In this document: positions 53,878 through 62,969 of the stretch, piece after piece
Layout of the letters: each line of letters starts with the position of its first letter
How positions within the stretch are numbered: position 1 is the first letter of the stretch
NCBI RefSeq assembly: GCF_900105415.1
Contig: NZ_FNSM01000001.1
Span: 3,262,501 to 3,326,500 of the forward strand
Direction of reading: 5' to 3'
DNA from: Streptomyces sp. TLI_105
GTDB lineage: Bacteria; Actinomycetota; Actinomycetes; Streptomycetales; Streptomycetaceae
Length of the DNA: 64,000 bases
Position numbers and translations under genes: made by a program
The notes under the pieces: generated by a model
The model's database searches: none
The model's input: the letters and a program-made list of their open reading frames with translations, nothing else
What the model was told of the DNA's origin: nothing

Positions 53878-54396
53878 TCAGACCAGCGCGAGGTCCTCCT
53901 CGGCCCAGCGCGCGCCGATCCCGCGCAGCACGACCGTGCGCCGGTCGTCGTCGGTGTCGCCGGTCACCCGGTGGATGAGGAGGTGCAGCCGGTCGTCGGT
54001 CAGCTCCTCGACCTTGCCGTCGCCCCACTCGACGACGACCACGGACTCGGGCAGCGAGACGTCCAGGTCGAGGTCCTCCATCTCGTCGAGCCCGCCGCCG
54101 AGGCGGTACGCGTCGACGTGGACCAGCGCCGGGCCGCCGACCAGGGACGGGTGGACGCGGGCGATGACGAAGGTCGGGGAGGTGACGGCGCCCCGCACCC
54201 CGAGCCCCTCGCCGAGGCCGCGGGTCAGGGTCGTCTTCCCGGCGCCTAGCTCACCGGTGAGCATCACGAGGTCGCCGGGGCGGAGGATCTTCGCGAGCCG
54301 ACGGCCGAGCTCCTGCATCTGCTGCGGGGACTCGACGGAGAGGGTGGCGCCGACGGACCGGGGGGCGCCGGAGACGGGCTGGTGCGCTGCTTCCAT
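53878..54396 (-). CDS. tsaE: t6A modification ATPase TsaE
   Basis: 172 aa. Walker A GELGAGKTTLTRGLG, SPTFVIARVHP and VHVDAYRLGG are the family motifs. ATPase of the threonylcarbamoyl-adenosine machinery with TsaB and TsaD. It normally follows the alpha/beta hydrolase and alr genes directly; here a tnpB element separates it from them. Confidence 0.94.
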   Translation of the reverse strand: MEAAHQPVSGAPRSVGATLSVESPQQMQELGRRLAKILRPGDLVMLTGELGAGKTTLTRGLGEGLGVRGAVTSPTFVIARVHPSLVGGPALVHVDAYRLGGGLDEMEDLDLDVSLPESVVVVEWGDGKVEELTDDRLHLLIHRVTGDTDDDRRTVVLRGIGARWAEEDLALV

Positions 54397-54472
54397 CCCT
54401 TGATTTTCGCAGGGAATCCCGGCCCTCGGGTCCGGCGGCCATGTGAACCTCGGACGGGCGACCTTCGATGAG

Positions 54473-54488
54473 TGGCGACTTGTCGCCA
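54473..54488. repeat. left-end hairpin of the tnpB element
   Basis: TGGCGAC-TT-GTCGCCA, perfect 7-base arms, 57 bases before the tnpB start. Typical of the left-end hairpin recognised by IS200/IS605 transposases. Confidence 0.65.
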
Positions 54489-54545
54489 GGAGGACAGTTT
54501 CCGTCGGTAGCCTGCACTACGGTGACGGCAAGGGGGTGGGCCGGG

Positions 54546-55865
54546 GTGATTCGTACGTACAAGTTCCTGATGCGGCCCACCACGGGCCAACAGGTCGCGC
54601 TCGGCGAGATGCTGAGGGATCACTGCTCGCTCTACAACGGGGCGTTGCAGGAGCGCCGTGACGCCTGGCGGCATGTGTCGAAGACGAGTGTCACGTACGA
54701 GACGCAGTCGGCCCAGCTCAAGGAGATCCGGGCGTTCGACCCGGAGCGCCAAGGTCGCTGGTCGTTCCCCTCTCAGCAAGCCACCCTGCGTCGACTCGAC
54801 AAGGCGTTCGCCGCGTTCTTCCGCCGAATCAGGTCCGGGGATGTCCCTGGTTACCCGCGTTTTCGCGGGATGAACCGGTTCGCCACCGTCGTCTTCCCCA
54901 AGGACGGGGACGGCTGCCGGTGGGACTCCACCCCGCACGACTCCGTCACCCGCGTCCGCTTCCAGGGCATCGGGCATATCAAGGTCAACCGGCACCGCCT
55001 GGTCGTCGGCAAGGTCAAGACCGTGTCGGTGAAGCGTGAAGGCCGCCGCTGGTACGTGGTCCTCACCGCTGAGCGAACCGCGCCAGACCCGCTGCCCGCG
55101 ACTGGCTCTGTGACCGGAATCGACCTGGGCATCGCCAACTTCCTTGCCGACTCAAACGGCAGATTCGTCCCCAATCCGCGCCACGGCCGTAAGGCAGCCG
55201 CAAAGCTCGAAGCCGCACAGCAGGCCCTCGCCCAGTGCAAGCGCGGCAGCAACCGGCGTAAGGAGGTCGCCGCGAAGATCGGTGATCTGCACCGCAAGGT
55301 TCGTCGGCAACGACTGGACCATGCGCACAAGACCGCACTCGACCTCGTGCGGGAACACGACCTCATCGCGCACGAAGACCCCAAGATCCGCAAGATGAGC
55401 AGGGCCCCCGCGCCAACGCCAGACCCCGAGAGGCCGGATGCCTTCCTGCCCAACGGGGCCACTGCCAAGGCCGGGCTGAACAAATCGATCGCCGACGCCG
55501 GATGGGGGGTGTTCCTGACGATCCTGCACGCCAAGGCTGAGAGCGCCGGACGGGAAGTGATCGCCGTCGACCCCCGCAACACCTCCCGAACCTGCCCTGA
55601 ATGCGGGCACGTCTCAGCGGAGAACCGGCCCACCCAGGAAAGGTTCCACTGCACCGCCTGTGGCCACAGCGCGCACGCGGACACAGTGGGCGCCCTGAAC
55701 GTCCTACGGGCCGGGCTGGCCCGTCGCGAAGCCTCACCGGCACAGCGAGAAGCCCCGGCACCCACGCCGGGGAGGAGTCACACCGGCAAATCTAGCTCGT
55801 GCGGAAGGGCTCCCCGGCCGGGACGGCACCGGCCCGCACCAGCAGGTCGGCCAGCCGGTCGGTGA
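54546..55865 (+). CDS. tnpB: TnpB RNA-guided endonuclease (IS605/IS1341 family)
   Basis: About 439 aa from the GTG at 54546. RuvC catalytic residues are all present: Asp 193 in GIDLGIANF, Glu 277 in IAHEDPKIRKM, and Asp 379 in AHADTVGALNVL. Zinc ribbon CPEC (350-353) and CTAC (369-372). TnpB is guided by an omega RNA transcribed from the 3' end of its own gene and cuts DNA next to a short motif; it is the ancestor of Cas12. The last roughly 24 residues are encoded by flanking host DNA, antisense to the hydrolase gene, instead of by the element. Confidence 0.88.
   Translation: MIRTYKFLMRPTTGQQVALGEMLRDHCSLYNGALQERRDAWRHVSKTSVTYETQSAQLKEIRAFDPERQGRWSFPSQQATLRRLDKAFAAFFRRIRSGDVPGYPRFRGMNRFATVVFPKDGDGCRWDSTPHDSVTRVRFQGIGHIKVNRHRLVVGKVKTVSVKREGRRWYVVLTAERTAPDPLPATGSVTGIDLGIANFLADSNGRFVPNPRHGRKAAAKLEAAQQALAQCKRGSNRRKEVAAKIGDLHRKVRRQRLDHAHKTALDLVREHDLIAHEDPKIRKMSRAPAPTPDPERPDAFLPNGATAKAGLNKSIADAGWGVFLTILHAKAESAGREVIAVDPRNTSRTCPECGHVSAENRPTQERFHCTACGHSAHADTVGALNVLRAGLARREASPAQREAPAPTPGRSHTGKSSSCGRAPRPGRHRPAPAGRPAGR
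55753..55772 (+). ncRNA. right-end hairpin, candidate omega-RNA scaffold
   Basis: CCCCGGC pairs with GCCGGGG around ACCCAC near the 3' end of tnpB. In IS605-type elements the omega RNA overlaps the tnpB 3' end, folds here and uses the adjoining flank as its guide. Confidence 0.45.
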
Positions 55866-56943
55866 CCGCCTCCGGGTGCTCCAGCATCACCAGATGGCCC
55901 GCGTCCGGGACGATGACGAGCTCCGCGTCCGGCAGCAGGCCGGCGATGGCCTCCGTGTGCGAGCTGGGGGTGACCAGGTCGTTGTCCCCGGCGAGCGCGA
56001 GCACCGGCAGCTCGCTGAAGACGGCGAGGGCGGCGGCCTTGTCGTGCTCGGCGAAGGCCGGGTAGAAGGCGGCGACCACGTCGATCGGGGTCGACTCGAT
56101 CATCCGCTCCGCGAAGCGGGCGACCGCCGGGTCCACGTCCTTCGACGCGAACGAGTACTTCTTGATCAGCCCCGCGAAGAGGTCGGCGGTCGCCCGGCGC
56201 CCGCGCTCGACCAGCTCCGCCTGGGAGCCGAGGGCCCGCAGGACGCCCGGCAGGACCCACCGGACGGCGTTGACGCCGGCGAGCGGCAGCCCGTACGACA
56301 CCTCCGCCAGCTTCCCCGCCGAGGTGCCGACGAGGGCGACGCCGACGACCCGGTCGCGGATCAGCTCCGGGTACTGCTCGGCGAGCGCCATCACCGTCAT
56401 GCCGCCCATGGAGTGCCCGACGAGGACGAGCGGCCCCTCGGGCGCCGCGACGTCGAGGACGGCCTTGAGGTCGCGGCCGAGCCGGTCGATGGAGACGGGC
56501 ACCCCGTCGGGCCCGGCCCCGGAGCGGCCGTGGCTGCGCTGGTCCCAGTGGACGGTGCGGACGAGTCCGCGCAGCGCGGCCCGCTGGAAGTGCCAGGAGT
56601 CCTGGTTGAGGCAGTAGCCGTGGCTGAAGACGACGGTGACGGGGGCGGGTTCCTTCCGCCCGAAGAGCCGTCGGCGGCGGCCGGCCGACGAGGCCTCCCG
56701 CTCGACCTCGTCCACCTCGTAGTGGAGGACGGTCCCGTCGTCGGCGAGCGCCCGGCCGGGCGTGCCGCGCAGCCCGCCGTACGGGCCGGTGGCATCCAGG
56801 GCGAGCCGCGCCTTCTGCCGTACGGAACGGCCGACGGTGAGCCGCTCGACGGCCACCCCGGCGGCCGCTCCGGCGGCGAGGACGCCTATCGCGGCACCGG
56901 CGAAGCCGGCACGTCGCCAGCTGCTCCCGCTCGACTCGGCCAT
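55792..56943 (-). CDS. membrane-anchored alpha/beta hydrolase
   Basis: 383 aa. N-terminal hydrophobic anchor (GFAGAAIGVLAAGAAAGVAV), then an alpha/beta hydrolase domain: FSHGYCLNQDSWHFQ (oxyanion), nucleophile elbow LVGHSMGGMT, Asp in LALAGDNDLVT and His in VPDAGHLVMLEHPE. Substrate unknown. Starts six bases after the alr stop, so in the alr operon. Its stop codon lies at the boundary of the tnpB element; about 24 codons of tnpB overlap its 3' end on the opposite strand. Confidence 0.88.
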   Translation of the reverse strand: MAESSGSSWRRAGFAGAAIGVLAAGAAAGVAVERLTVGRSVRQKARLALDATGPYGGLRGTPGRALADDGTVLHYEVDEVEREASSAGRRRRLFGRKEPAPVTVVFSHGYCLNQDSWHFQRAALRGLVRTVHWDQRSHGRSGAGPDGVPVSIDRLGRDLKAVLDVAAPEGPLVLVGHSMGGMTVMALAEQYPELIRDRVVGVALVGTSAGKLAEVSYGLPLAGVNAVRWVLPGVLRALGSQAELVERGRRATADLFAGLIKKYSFASKDVDPAVARFAERMIESTPIDVVAAFYPAFAEHDKAAALAVFSELPVLALAGDNDLVTPSSHTEAIAGLLPDAELVIVPDAGHLVMLEHPEAVTDRLADLLVRAGAVPAGEPFRTS

Positions 56944-56949
56944 GGCGGG

Positions 56950-58098
56950 CTACTCCCCCAGATAGACCCGCGGGACGCGCGCCCCGATCCGGGTGACGAT
57001 CTCGTACGCGATGGTGTCGGCGGCCACCGCCCAGTCCTCGGCGGTCGGCTCGCCCCGGTCGCCGGGGCCGAAGAGCACGGCCTCGGTGCCGGGCTCGGGG
57101 GTGTCCCCGCCGAGGTCGACCACGAACTGGTCCATGGCGACGCGTCCGGCGACCGTGCGGACCCGGTCGCCGACGAGGACCGGGCCGCGTCCGGAGGCGT
57201 GCCGGGGCACCCCGTCCGCGTACCCCATCGGGACGAGCCCCAGGGTGGTCTCGCCCTCGGTGACGTAGTGGTGCCCGTAGCTCACCCCGTGCCCGGCGGG
57301 CACGTGCTTGACCAGCGCCAAGCTCGCCTTGAGCGACATGACGGGCCGCAGGCCGAGCTCGGCGGAGGTGCCGAGCTCGGGGTTCGGCGAGACGCCGTAC
57401 ATCGCGATGCCCGGCCGGACCAGGTCGAAGTGGGCCTCGGGCAGGGTGAGGGTGGCCGGGGAGTTCGCGATGTGCCGGACCTCGGGCCGGACGCCCGCCT
57501 GCTCGGCGTGGTCCAGCATCGAGCGGAAGACGTCGAGCTGGGCGGCGATGGAGGGGTGGTGCGGCTCGTCGGCGCAGGCGAAGTGCGACCAGAGGCCGGT
57601 CACCTTCACGTGTCCGTCGACCTCCGCCTTCAGGGCGGCCCCGACCAGCTCGGGCCACTCGGCGGGCTGGCAGCCGTTGCGGCCGAGACCGGTGTCGGCC
57701 TTGAGCTGGATCCGGGCGGTCTTCCCGACCGCCCTGGCCGCCTCGACGACCTCGTCCAGGGCCCACATCCCGCTGACGGAGATGTCGAGACCGGCCTCGA
57801 CGCCCTGCTCCCAGGGGTCCCCGGGAGTCCAGAGCCAGCACAGGACGGGCACGTCCGTGATCCCGGCGGCGCGCAGCGCGAGCGCCTCGTGCGGGGTGGC
57901 CGTGCCGAGCCAGTCCGCGCCCGCGTCCAGGGCGGCGCGGGCGCAGCGCAGGGCGCCGTGTCCGTACGCGTCGGCCTTGACCACGGCCATGATCCGGACG
58001 TGGGGGGCGACGCGGGCGCGCAGCGTGCGGACGTTCGCACGCAGCGCGCCGAGGTCGATCTCGGCGCGGGCCCTGGGGGGCGGAGGTGTCTCAGTCAT
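56950..58098 (-). CDS. alr: alanine racemase
   Basis: 382 aa. PLP lysine in VVKADAYGHGA, Tyr of the second site in AMYGVSPNP, and VPMGYADGVPR. It makes D-alanine for peptidoglycan. Followed by the hydrolase and (after the insertion) tsaE, as in other actinobacteria. Confidence 0.96.
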   Translation of the reverse strand: MTETPPPPRARAEIDLGALRANVRTLRARVAPHVRIMAVVKADAYGHGALRCARAALDAGADWLGTATPHEALALRAAGITDVPVLCWLWTPGDPWEQGVEAGLDISVSGMWALDEVVEAARAVGKTARIQLKADTGLGRNGCQPAEWPELVGAALKAEVDGHVKVTGLWSHFACADEPHHPSIAAQLDVFRSMLDHAEQAGVRPEVRHIANSPATLTLPEAHFDLVRPGIAMYGVSPNPELGTSAELGLRPVMSLKASLALVKHVPAGHGVSYGHHYVTEGETTLGLVPMGYADGVPRHASGRGPVLVGDRVRTVAGRVAMDQFVVDLGGDTPEPGTEAVLFGPGDRGEPTAEDWAVAADTIAYEIVTRIGARVPRVYLGE

Positions 58099-58118
58099 CG
58101 CGCCCAGTCTCTCAGGTG

Positions 58119-58973
58119 TCAGCGCCCGGGCCGCTTTCCCCAGATGTAGACCCGGTCACCCTTACGGAGGACGCCCCAGAGTTTCCGCGCGTCGGCGTAG
58201 CTCAGATTGACGCAACCACGGCTGCCGCCGGGCGTGGCGAGCTGCCCGTAGACGGCGTGGAAGGCCTGGCCCCCGCTGAAGAACTGGGCGTACGGCATGG
58301 GGGTGTCGTAGACGGACGACCAGTGGTCCTTGTGGCGCCAGTAGACGGTGTGCCAGCCTGTGCGGGTGGCGTAACCGGGCCGCCCGGTCCGTACGTTGAC
58401 GACCTGGTACGTCACCTTCTTTCCCTTTCGCACCCACATGAGCTGGCGGTCGAGGTCGACGCAGGCGACGGCGTGCGTCTTCACCGGGCAGCGCCGGCCC
58501 GGGTCGAGGTTCTTCCGGGCGGCGAGCAGCTCGGCGCGGGCCCAGGTCACGGGCCCGGCGTACCCGGCGGCCGGCTTGATCTTCTCCTTCACCTGGAAGG
58601 CGCGGATCGCCCGGCAGTCGGCGGCGGACTGCTTCCCGTCGACCCGCAGTCCCAGCAGCCGCTCGACCTGCCGCTGATAGGTGCTCGCCTTCGCGGTGCA
58701 GGCGGCTCCGACGGCGCTGCGCGGCAGGTACTCGACCAGCTCGTCGACCTCCTCCTCGGGCTCGGGCACGGGGACGTCGCCCTCCGGCTGGAGGGGCGGC
58801 AGCACCTGATCGGGCGTGTCCATCGGATACTCGGCCGACCCGGCCCCGACGACCCCGGGCACGAGCGGATCGGGATCGCCGACCGGAGGGGCGGCGAAGG
58901 CGACGGACCCCCACGCGAGCGAGGCGGCGAGGACGAACGACAAGGGCGCGGTACGACTTCTCCAACGGGTCAC
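58119..58973 (-). CDS. L,D-transpeptidase
   Basis: 284 aa from the GTG at 58973. Signal sequence (SFVLAASLAWGSVAFAAPP), acidic Pro/Glu linker, a peptidoglycan-binding-like helical part (VERLLGLRVDGKQSAADCRA), and a YkuD domain with the active site HAVYGQLATPGGSRGCVNLS (catalytic His and Cys). It would make 3-3 crosslinks in peptidoglycan, outside the membrane. Transcribed in the same direction as alr, 20 bases upstream of its start. Confidence 0.9.
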   Translation of the reverse strand: MTRWRSRTAPLSFVLAASLAWGSVAFAAPPVGDPDPLVPGVVGAGSAEYPMDTPDQVLPPLQPEGDVPVPEPEEEVDELVEYLPRSAVGAACTAKASTYQRQVERLLGLRVDGKQSAADCRAIRAFQVKEKIKPAAGYAGPVTWARAELLAARKNLDPGRRCPVKTHAVACVDLDRQLMWVRKGKKVTYQVVNVRTGRPGYATRTGWHTVYWRHKDHWSSVYDTPMPYAQFFSGGQAFHAVYGQLATPGGSRGCVNLSYADARKLWGVLRKGDRVYIWGKRPGR

Positions 58974-59067
58974 CCCACCCACCCAATCCGCCCGCCGCCC
59001 CGGCAGCGCGCGGGAACCCACGGCTGGGTCAACGGTGTTCGGCCGAGTGGGGGTGGACCCGACGGCC

Positions 59068-60519
59068 CTACGCCCCCGCCGTCACGTCCCGCCACGCCCC
59101 CCGCAGCGAGCCCGCCACCTCCGTGGCCGTCACCGGCGCGCCCCCCTCCGCCGCCCGCCGGGCGGCGAGCCCGTGCAGATAGGCCGCGCAGGAGGCCGCG
59201 TCCAGGGCGGGAAGACCCGCCGCGAGGAGGGAGCCCGCGAGGCCGGACAGGACGTCGCCGCTGCCCGCCGTCGCCAGCCAGGACGTCCCGGTCGGGTTCA
59301 CCCGTACGGGCCCGCCGTCCGCCCCGCACACCACCGTCGTCGAACCCTTCAGGAGGACCGTCGCCCCGAAGCGGCCCGCCAGTTCGCGCACCGCCGCGAG
59401 CCGCCCCGCCTCGACCTCCTCCCGCGCCACGCCGAGCAGCGCCGCCGCCTCGCCGGCGTGCGGGGTCAGCAGGGTCGGAGCCGTACGGGCCCGGACGGCG
59501 TCCGGCGCGAGCCCCCGCAGGCCGTCCGCGTCGACGAGCACGGGGACGTCCGAGGCCAGGACCTCCCCGACAGCGACCCCGGCGCCCGGGCCCTCCCCGA
59601 GACCGGGCCCGACGACCCACGCCTGGACCCGGCCCGCCTTGTCGGGGGGCCCGGGGTGCACCAGCGTCTCGGGGTGCGCGGCGATCACGGCGTCGCCGGC
59701 GTGACCCACGTACCGCACCGCCCCCGCACCGCCGCGCAGCGCGCCCGCCACGGCGAGCACGGCGGCGCCGGGATAGCGGGCGGAGCCGGCGAGGACCCCG
59801 ACGACGCCCCGCCGGTACTTGTCGCTCTCGGCGCCCGGCACCGGCAGCAGCCACGCCAGGTCCTCGTGCTGGAGGGCCTCCAGGTCCGGCACGCCGGGCA
59901 GCACGTCGCCGAGCCCGATGTCGACGAGGCGCAGCGCCCCCGCGTACTCCCGGGCCGGGTCGACGAGCAGGCCCGGCTTGTACGCGCCGAACGTGATCGT
60001 CGCGTCGGCCCGCAGCGCCTCGCCGTGGACCTCCCCGGTGTCGGCGTCGACGCCGCTCGGCAGGTCGACGGCGACGACGACGGCGTCCGAGCCGCGCGCG
60101 GCCCGGGTGACGGGCACGGCCTCGGGGCGCAGGCCGCCGCGCCCTCCGATGCCGGTGATGCCGTCGAGGACGAGGTCGGCGCGGGCGAGCGGGGCGAACG
60201 GCTCGTCGGCGACGCGGCCTCCGGCCGCCCGGAGCGCCGCGAGACCGCCGTCGTGCGCCCGCTCCCCGAGCAGCACCGCCGTGACTCCGGCGCCGCGCCG
60301 GGCGAGCCGGGCCCCGGCGTACAGGGCGTCGCCGCCGTTGTCGCCGCTGCCGACGAGCAGGACGACCCGGGCGCCGTACACCCGCCCCTTCCCGAGCAGC
60401 GAACAACAGGCGGCGGCGAGGCCGGCGGCGGCGCGCTGCATGAGGGCGCCGTGCGGCAGTCGTGCCATGAGCTCGGCCTCGGCGGCCCGGACGGTCTCCA
60501 CGCGATAAGCGGTACGCAT
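59068..60519 (-). CDS. nnr: bifunctional NAD(P)HX epimerase / ADP-dependent dehydratase
   Basis: 483 aa from the ATG at 60519. N-terminal epimerase domain (YjeF_N: MQRAAAGLAAACCSLLG, GSGDNGGDALYAGARLA, AVDLPSGVDADTGEV) and C-terminal carbohydrate-kinase-like dehydratase (VVGPGLGEGPG, LTPHAGEAAALLG, TAGSGDVLSGLAGSLLA). It repairs hydrated NAD(P)H. CAGACT seven bases before the ATG suggests a leaderless mRNA. Confidence 0.94.
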   Translation of the reverse strand: MRTAYRVETVRAAEAELMARLPHGALMQRAAAGLAAACCSLLGKGRVYGARVVLLVGSGDNGGDALYAGARLARRGAGVTAVLLGERAHDGGLAALRAAGGRVADEPFAPLARADLVLDGITGIGGRGGLRPEAVPVTRAARGSDAVVVAVDLPSGVDADTGEVHGEALRADATITFGAYKPGLLVDPAREYAGALRLVDIGLGDVLPGVPDLEALQHEDLAWLLPVPGAESDKYRRGVVGVLAGSARYPGAAVLAVAGALRGGAGAVRYVGHAGDAVIAAHPETLVHPGPPDKAGRVQAWVVGPGLGEGPGAGVAVGEVLASDVPVLVDADGLRGLAPDAVRARTAPTLLTPHAGEAAALLGVAREEVEAGRLAAVRELAGRFGATVLLKGSTTVVCGADGGPVRVNPTGTSWLATAGSGDVLSGLAGSLLAAGLPALDAASCAAYLHGLAARRAAEGGAPVTATEVAGSLRGAWRDVTAGA

Positions 60520-60526
60520 GCCCAGC

Positions 60527-60532
60527 AGTCTG
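60527..60532 (-). promoter_or_regulatory. nnr: -10 element for a leaderless nnr transcript
   Basis: CAGACT on the minus strand, seven bases before the ATG at 60519; weaker than the other examples. Confidence 0.35.
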
Positions 60533-60645
60533 CCCGCGGCACGGGCGATCGTCCCGCACCTCCACCCACCACCGCGCGAGCGCGCCTCCACGGGCGGTTC
60601 CCACCCGCCGTGCGAGCGCGCCCACGGGGCCGGCGAGAGCGCAGG

Positions 60646-61014
60646 TCACCCCTCTGCGATCACCACCGCCGACGCCACCCCCGCGTCATGGCTCAGCGAC
60701 ACGTGCCAGTGCCGGACGCCCAGTTCCGCCGCCCTCGCCGCCACCGTCCCCCGTACCCGCAGCCGCGGCTGCCCGGTGCCCTCGACGTACACCTCTGCGT
60801 CGGTCCAGTGCAGTCCGCCCGGCGCGCCGAGCGCCTTCGCGAGCGCCTCCTTCGCGGCGAACCGCACCGCGAGCGAGGCCGGGCCGCGCCGTTCGCCGCT
60901 CGGGAGAAGCACCTCGCGCTCGACGAAGAGGCGCTGGAGCAGCCCCGGTGTCCGCTCGATGGACGCGGCGAAGCGGTCGATCTCCGCCACGTCGATCCCC
61001 ACCCCAATGATCAT
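60646..61014 (-). CDS. acpS: holo-[acyl-carrier-protein] synthase
   Basis: 122 aa. Magnesium/CoA motifs [12 protein letters not shown] and [13 protein letters not shown]. It transfers phosphopantetheine from CoA to acyl carrier proteins of fatty acid and polyketide synthesis. Starts seven bases after glmS stop, so in the glmS operon, with GAGTGGG upstream of the ATG. Confidence 0.95.
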   Translation of the reverse strand: MIIGVGIDVAEIDRFAASIERTPGLLQRLFVEREVLLPSGERRGPASLAVRFAAKEALAKALGAPGGLHWTDAEVYVEGTGQPRLRVRGTVAARAAELGVRHWHVSLSHDAGVASAVVIAEG

Positions 61015-61021
61015 TTCCCAC

Positions 61022-62869
61022 TCACTCCACGGTCACGGATTTGGCCAGGTTGCGCGGCTGGTCGACCTCGTTGCCCCGCGCGGTGGCGAGCTCGCAGGCG
61101 AAGACCTGGAGCGGCACGGTGGCGACCAGCGGCTGGAGCAGCGTAGGCGTGGCGGGGATGCGGACGAGGTGGTCGGCGTACGGGACGACGGCCTCGTCGC
61201 CCTCCTCCGCGATGACGATGGTCCGTGCTCCGCGGGCCCGGATCTCCTGGATGTTGGAGACGATCTTGTCGTGGAGGACGGAGCGGCCGCGCGGCGAGGG
61301 CACGACCACGACGACCGGCAGGCCCTCCTCGACGAGCGCGATCGGCCCGTGCTTGAGCTCGCCCGCCGCGAAGCCCTCGGCGTGCATGTACGCGAGTTCC
61401 TTGAGCTTGAGCGCGCCTTCCAGGGCCACCGGGTAGCCGACGTGCCGACCGAGGAAGAGGACGGTGTCCTTGTCGGCGAGGGACCGGGCGAGGGCCCGTA
61501 CCGGCTCCATGGTCTCCAGGACGCGCTCCACCTCGTCGCCGATCCGGGCGAGGTCGCGGACGACGGTGTGGATCTCGTCGCCCCACTTGGTGCCGCGCAC
61601 CTGGCCGAGGTAGAGGGCGAGCAGGTAGCAGGCGACGAGCTGCGTGAGGAAGGCCTTGGTGGAGGCGACGGCGACCTCGGGCCCGGCGTGCGTGTAGAGC
61701 ACGGCGTCCGATTCCCGGGGGATGGTCGAGCCGTTCGTGTTGCACACGGCGAGCACCTTCGCGCCCTGTTCCCGGGCGTGCCGGAGCGCCATGAGGGTGT
61801 CCATGGTCTCGCCGGACTGGGAGATCGCGATGACGAGGGTGCGCTGGTTCAGGATCGGGTCGCGGTAGCGGAACTCGCTGGCGAGTTCGACCTCGCAGGG
61901 GATGCGGGTCCAGTGCTCGATGGCGTACTTGGCGATGAGCCCGGCGTGGAAGGCGGTGCCGCAGGCGACGATGACGACCTTGTCGGCCTCGCGGAGCACG
62001 GCGTCGGGGATGCGCACCTCGTCGAGGGTGAGCCGGCCGGCCCCGTCGATCCGCCCGAGGAGGGTGTCGGCGACGGCCTTGGGCTGCTCGGCGATCTCCT
62101 TGAGCATGAAGGAGGCGTAGCCGCCCTTCTCGGCGGCGGAGGCGTCCCAGTCGACGTGGTAGGCCCGGACGTCGGCGGGCACGCCGTCGAAGTCGGTGAC
62201 GGTGACGCCGTCCCTGGTCAGCTCGACGACCTGGTCCTGCCCGAGTTCGATGGCGGAGCGGGTGTGCGCGATGAACGCGGACACGTCGGAGGCGAGGAAG
62301 TTCTCCCCCTCCCCCACGCCGACGACGAGCGGCGAGTTCCGGCGGGCGCCGACGACGACGTCGGGCTGGTCGGCGTGGACGGCGACGAGGGTGAAGGCCC
62401 CGTCGAGGCGGCGGCAGACGAGCCGCATGGCCTCGGCGAGGTCGCCGGCGGAGGAGAACTCCTCGGCGAGGAGGTGGGCGACGGTCTCGGTGTCGGTGTC
62501 GGAGAGCAGCGTGTGGCCGCGCTCGACGAGTTCCTCCCTGAGGGCGGCGAAGTTCTCGATGATGCCGTTGTGGACGACGGCGACGCGCCCGGCGTTGTCC
62601 AGGTGCGGGTGTGCGTTGGCGTCGGTGGGCCCGCCGTGGGTGGCCCAGCGGGTGTGCCCGATGCCGACGGAGCCGCCGGGCAGCGGCCGTTCGACGAGCT
62701 CCTTCTCCAGGTTGACGAGCTTGCCCGCCTTCTTGGCCGCGGCGATCCCCCCGTCGGAGAGCACCGCGACACCGGCCGAGTCGTAGCCCCGGTATTCGAG
62801 CCGCTTGAGGCCCGTGACCACCACATCAAGCGCCGACTGCCCGCCGACGTAACCCACGATTCCGCACAT
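61022..62869 (-). CDS. glmS: glutamine-fructose-6-phosphate aminotransferase
   Basis: 615 aa. N-terminal nucleophile Cys2 in MCGIVGYVG, then two SIS domains ([29 protein letters not shown]) and C-terminal NLAKSVTVE. First step to UDP-GlcNAc for cell wall and glycans. TAGCCT six bases before the ATG and no ribosome binding site, so probably leaderless; no glmS ribozyme is visible upstream. acpS follows. Confidence 0.97.
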   Translation of the reverse strand: MCGIVGYVGGQSALDVVVTGLKRLEYRGYDSAGVAVLSDGGIAAAKKAGKLVNLEKELVERPLPGGSVGIGHTRWATHGGPTDANAHPHLDNAGRVAVVHNGIIENFAALREELVERGHTLLSDTDTETVAHLLAEEFSSAGDLAEAMRLVCRRLDGAFTLVAVHADQPDVVVGARRNSPLVVGVGEGENFLASDVSAFIAHTRSAIELGQDQVVELTRDGVTVTDFDGVPADVRAYHVDWDASAAEKGGYASFMLKEIAEQPKAVADTLLGRIDGAGRLTLDEVRIPDAVLREADKVVIVACGTAFHAGLIAKYAIEHWTRIPCEVELASEFRYRDPILNQRTLVIAISQSGETMDTLMALRHAREQGAKVLAVCNTNGSTIPRESDAVLYTHAGPEVAVASTKAFLTQLVACYLLALYLGQVRGTKWGDEIHTVVRDLARIGDEVERVLETMEPVRALARSLADKDTVLFLGRHVGYPVALEGALKLKELAYMHAEGFAAGELKHGPIALVEEGLPVVVVVPSPRGRSVLHDKIVSNIQEIRARGARTIVIAEEGDEAVVPYADHLVRIPATPTLLQPLVATVPLQVFACELATARGNEVDQPRNLAKSVTVE

Positions 62870-62875
62870 GACGGC

Positions 62876-62881
62876 AGGCTA
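62876..62881 (-). promoter_or_regulatory. glmS: -10 element for a leaderless glmS transcript
   Basis: TAGCCT on the minus strand, six bases before the ATG at 62869. Confidence 0.5.
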
Positions 62882-62969
62882 CGCCGGAACCCCTCCCACC
62901 GGCCGGAGTCGACGCGGGGCGCGCCCCGGCCCGTGTCGCAGGGGGCGGGGGCGCACCGGAGGGGCCGGG

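Larger units (their letters stand above)
54460..55791 (+). mobile_element. IS200/IS605-type element with tnpB only (IS1341-like)
   Basis: A tnpB gene without a tnpA transposase, flanked by a sub-terminal hairpin at each end: 54473-54488 on the left and 55753-55772 on the right. It lies between tsaE and the alpha/beta hydrolase gene, which are otherwise neighbours in the t6A/alr region, and is inserted opposite to their direction. Exact ends are not determined; the left end may lie anywhere from 54420 to 54473 and the right end within about 20 bases of 55785. Confidence 0.75.

Noticed and set aside
54996..55790. tnpB as a degraded pseudogene
   Set aside because: No frameshift or internal stop is present, and the three RuvC residues and zinc ribbon are intact.
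62870..62969. glmS ribozyme
   Set aside because: The glmS start is preceded directly by a -10 element at six bases, leaving no leader RNA to hold a ribozyme; actinobacterial glmS genes usually lack it.
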